Shown here in pieces: positions 62,912 to 64,000 of a stretch of DNA of 64,000 nucleotides. This DNA is from Lysinibacillus sp. JNUCC-52 (lineage in GTDB: Bacteria; Bacillota; Bacilli; Bacillales_A; Planococcaceae). Each line of letters opens with the position of its first letter. Position 1 is the stretch's first letter. The notes beneath the pieces are model-generated. The model was not told where the DNA came from. It did no database searches and worked only from the letters and a program-made list of their open reading frames with translations. The stretch covers positions 2,037,501-2,101,500 of the forward strand of contig NZ_CP065546.1 of assembly GCF_015999545.1 (NCBI RefSeq). The letters are read 5' to 3'. Both the position numbers and the translations under genes were made by a program.

Positions 62912-63634
62912 TTATAAAACCTGTTGTAGAAACTTCGCTGTTCTCTCTTCCTTTGGCGTTTTAAAAAATTCGGTGGGAGGCCCTTCCTCAATTATTTTTC
63001 CATCAGCTAACATAATGACTCTATCCGCAACCTCTCTTGCAAAGCCCATTTCATGCGTTACAATGACCATTGTCATCCCATCCCTAGCTAAACTTTTCAT
63101 TGTTTCTAATACTTCACCAACTAATTCAGGATCTAACGCCGATGTAGGTTCATCAAACAGCATAACGTTTGGGTTCATCGCAAGTGCTCTTGCAATGGCT
63201 ACTCGTTGCTTTTGCCCTCCAGATAATTGTTCAGGATAATAGTTAGCCTTATCAGCAAGCCCAACCCTCGTTAATAGCTCCATTGCTTTTTTGTTTGCTT
63301 CCTCCTTACTTTGCTTTTTCACCTGGATAGGTGCTTCAGTTATATTTTGTAAAACACTTAAATGAGGAAATAAATTAAAGTGTTGAAATACCATACCCAT
63401 ATTTTCTCTAACTTTATTTAAATTCGTTTTTTCTATATCAATCATTTCATCGTTAATGCTGATAGTTCCTTCATCTAAAATCTCTAAAAAATTTATACAA
63501 CGTAACAACGTACTTTTTCCCGAGCCACTTGCTCCAATTAAAACAACTACTTCTGATTTATCGATTTCAAGACTTATATCCTTTAAAACTTTCAATTTAC
63601 CAAATGATTTAGAAAGCGACTTCAACTTTATCAT
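62912..63634 (-). CDS. Polar amino acid ABC transporter ATP-binding protein
   Basis: 240 residues from the ATG at 63632-63634 (AAAGGGG upstream). Walker [22 protein letters not shown]-loop [10 protein letters not shown], signature [16 protein letters not shown], Walker [18 protein letters not shown] and the H-loop VTHEMGFA: the GlnQ/HisP family for polar amino acids. The start overlaps the permease gene by 26 bp. A substrate-binding protein would be expected upstream, outside the window. Confidence 0.93.
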   Translation of the reverse strand: MIKLKSLSKSFGKLKVLKDISLEIDKSEVVVLIGASGSGKSTLLRCINFLEILDEGTISINDEMIDIEKTNLNKVRENMGMVFQHFNLFPHLSVLQNITEAPIQVKKQSKEEANKKAMELLTRVGLADKANYYPEQLSGGQKQRVAIARALAMNPNVMLFDEPTSALDPELVGEVLETMKSLARDGMTMVIVTHEMGFAREVADRVIMLADGKIIEEGPPTEFFKTPKEERTAKFLQQVL

Positions 63635-64000
63635 GCTTTTTCCCCTTTCCAACATCCATTCGGCTTTCAAGTTTATTGAACAACAGTGTGAATATTAAAA
63701 CTAAAATTAAGTAATATACACCTACTACAAAGTAGGTTTCTAAAGGCATATAATTGTACGCTTGAGCGGATAAGGCATGGTTAAATAATTCTGAAACAGC
63801 AATATAGGCTACTAAAGAAGAGTCTTTTAATCCAATAATGAATTGATTGGCTAATGCTGGTATAGCTCGTTTAAAGCTTTGTGGCAAAATAATTCGTCTC
63901 ATTGTTTTAAAATACGTCATTCCTAAAGAGCGGCCTGCTTCCATTTGTCCCTTATCGATTGATTGAATGGATCCTCGAAAGATTTCAGCAATATAAGCTC
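63609..64000 (-). CDS. Amino acid ABC transporter permease, C-terminal part
   Basis: The open frame reaches the right edge, so only about 130 C-terminal residues are seen. It includes the EAA loop typical of binding-protein-dependent permeases ([21 protein letters not shown], where ILPQS is common in this family) and membrane segments. Pairs with the ATPase that follows. An internal ATG at 63942-63944 is not the real start. Confidence 0.9.
   Translation of the reverse strand, partial: AYIAEIFRGSIQSIDKGQMEAGRSLGMTYFKTMRRIILPQSFKRAIPALANQFIIGLKDSSLVAYIAVSELFNHALSAQAYNYMPLETYFVVGVYYLILVLIFTLLFNKLESRMDVGKGKKHDKVEVAF

Overview
The window is a low-GC Gram-positive chromosome segment, most like a Lysinibacillus or close relative in the Bacillaceae/Planococcaceae. 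Three things point there. The order hpf-fliS-fliT-fliD-flaG-hag-csrA-fliW-yviE-flgL-flgK-flgN-flgM-yvyF-comFC-comFA-degV-degU-degS-yvyE follows the Bacillus subtilis chromosome. The SecA2/SlaP pair, CsaB and many SLH-domain enzymes indicate an S-layer anchored to a pyruvylated secondary cell wall polymer. Base composition is AT-rich throughout. No identification beyond this level is claimed.

Region 1 (1-25.8 kb, all minus strand) is the late flagellar block: hpf (partial), a PilZ-like protein, fliS, fliT, an unusually large fliD, flaG, flagellin (hag), csrA, fliW, yviE, flgL, flgK, flgN, flgM and yvyF. Between hag and flaG sits a flagellin-modification island of about 14 kb. It holds a Maf transferase with a small partner, a GDP-sugar type legionaminic acid pathway (legB, legC, legG, legI, legH, ptmE, legF), a PIG-L deacetylase and a formyltransferase that could swap N-acetyl for N-formyl, three oxidoreductases, and a FliB-type flagellin lysine methylase. 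The hag leader carries a textbook CsrA-binding hairpin, which fits with csrA and fliW lying next door.

Region 2 (25.8-35.1 kb) contains competence genes comFC and comFA (no comFB between them), degV, a small lipoprotein, degU/degS, yvyE, an LCP wall-polymer ligase and tagO.

Region 3 (35.3-59.5 kb) is a cell-surface region: secA2-slaP, a LysM/NlpC endopeptidase, brnQ, an S41 protease, a TetR regulator, the csaB-glycosyltransferase-murJ operon, a Wzy-like polymerase, and five secreted SLH-domain proteins (phosphodiester glycosidase, glucosaminidase, an amidotransferase-fold protein, amidase, NlpC/P60).

Region 4 (59.6-64 kb) holds a decayed tRNA-Cys-like gene, a split-sigma-factor operon (sigO-yvrJ-rsoA type), a RocB-like peptidase and the start of an amino-acid ABC transporter.

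The most unusual signal is a family of intergenic arrays at 27.9, 33.8, 38.7 and 52.6 kb. They are built on a 10-bp core (W-T-C-S-G-C-G-A-T-T) repeated at 21 bp, i.e. two helical turns. All four lie next to or between transcription terminators, and three lie between convergent genes.
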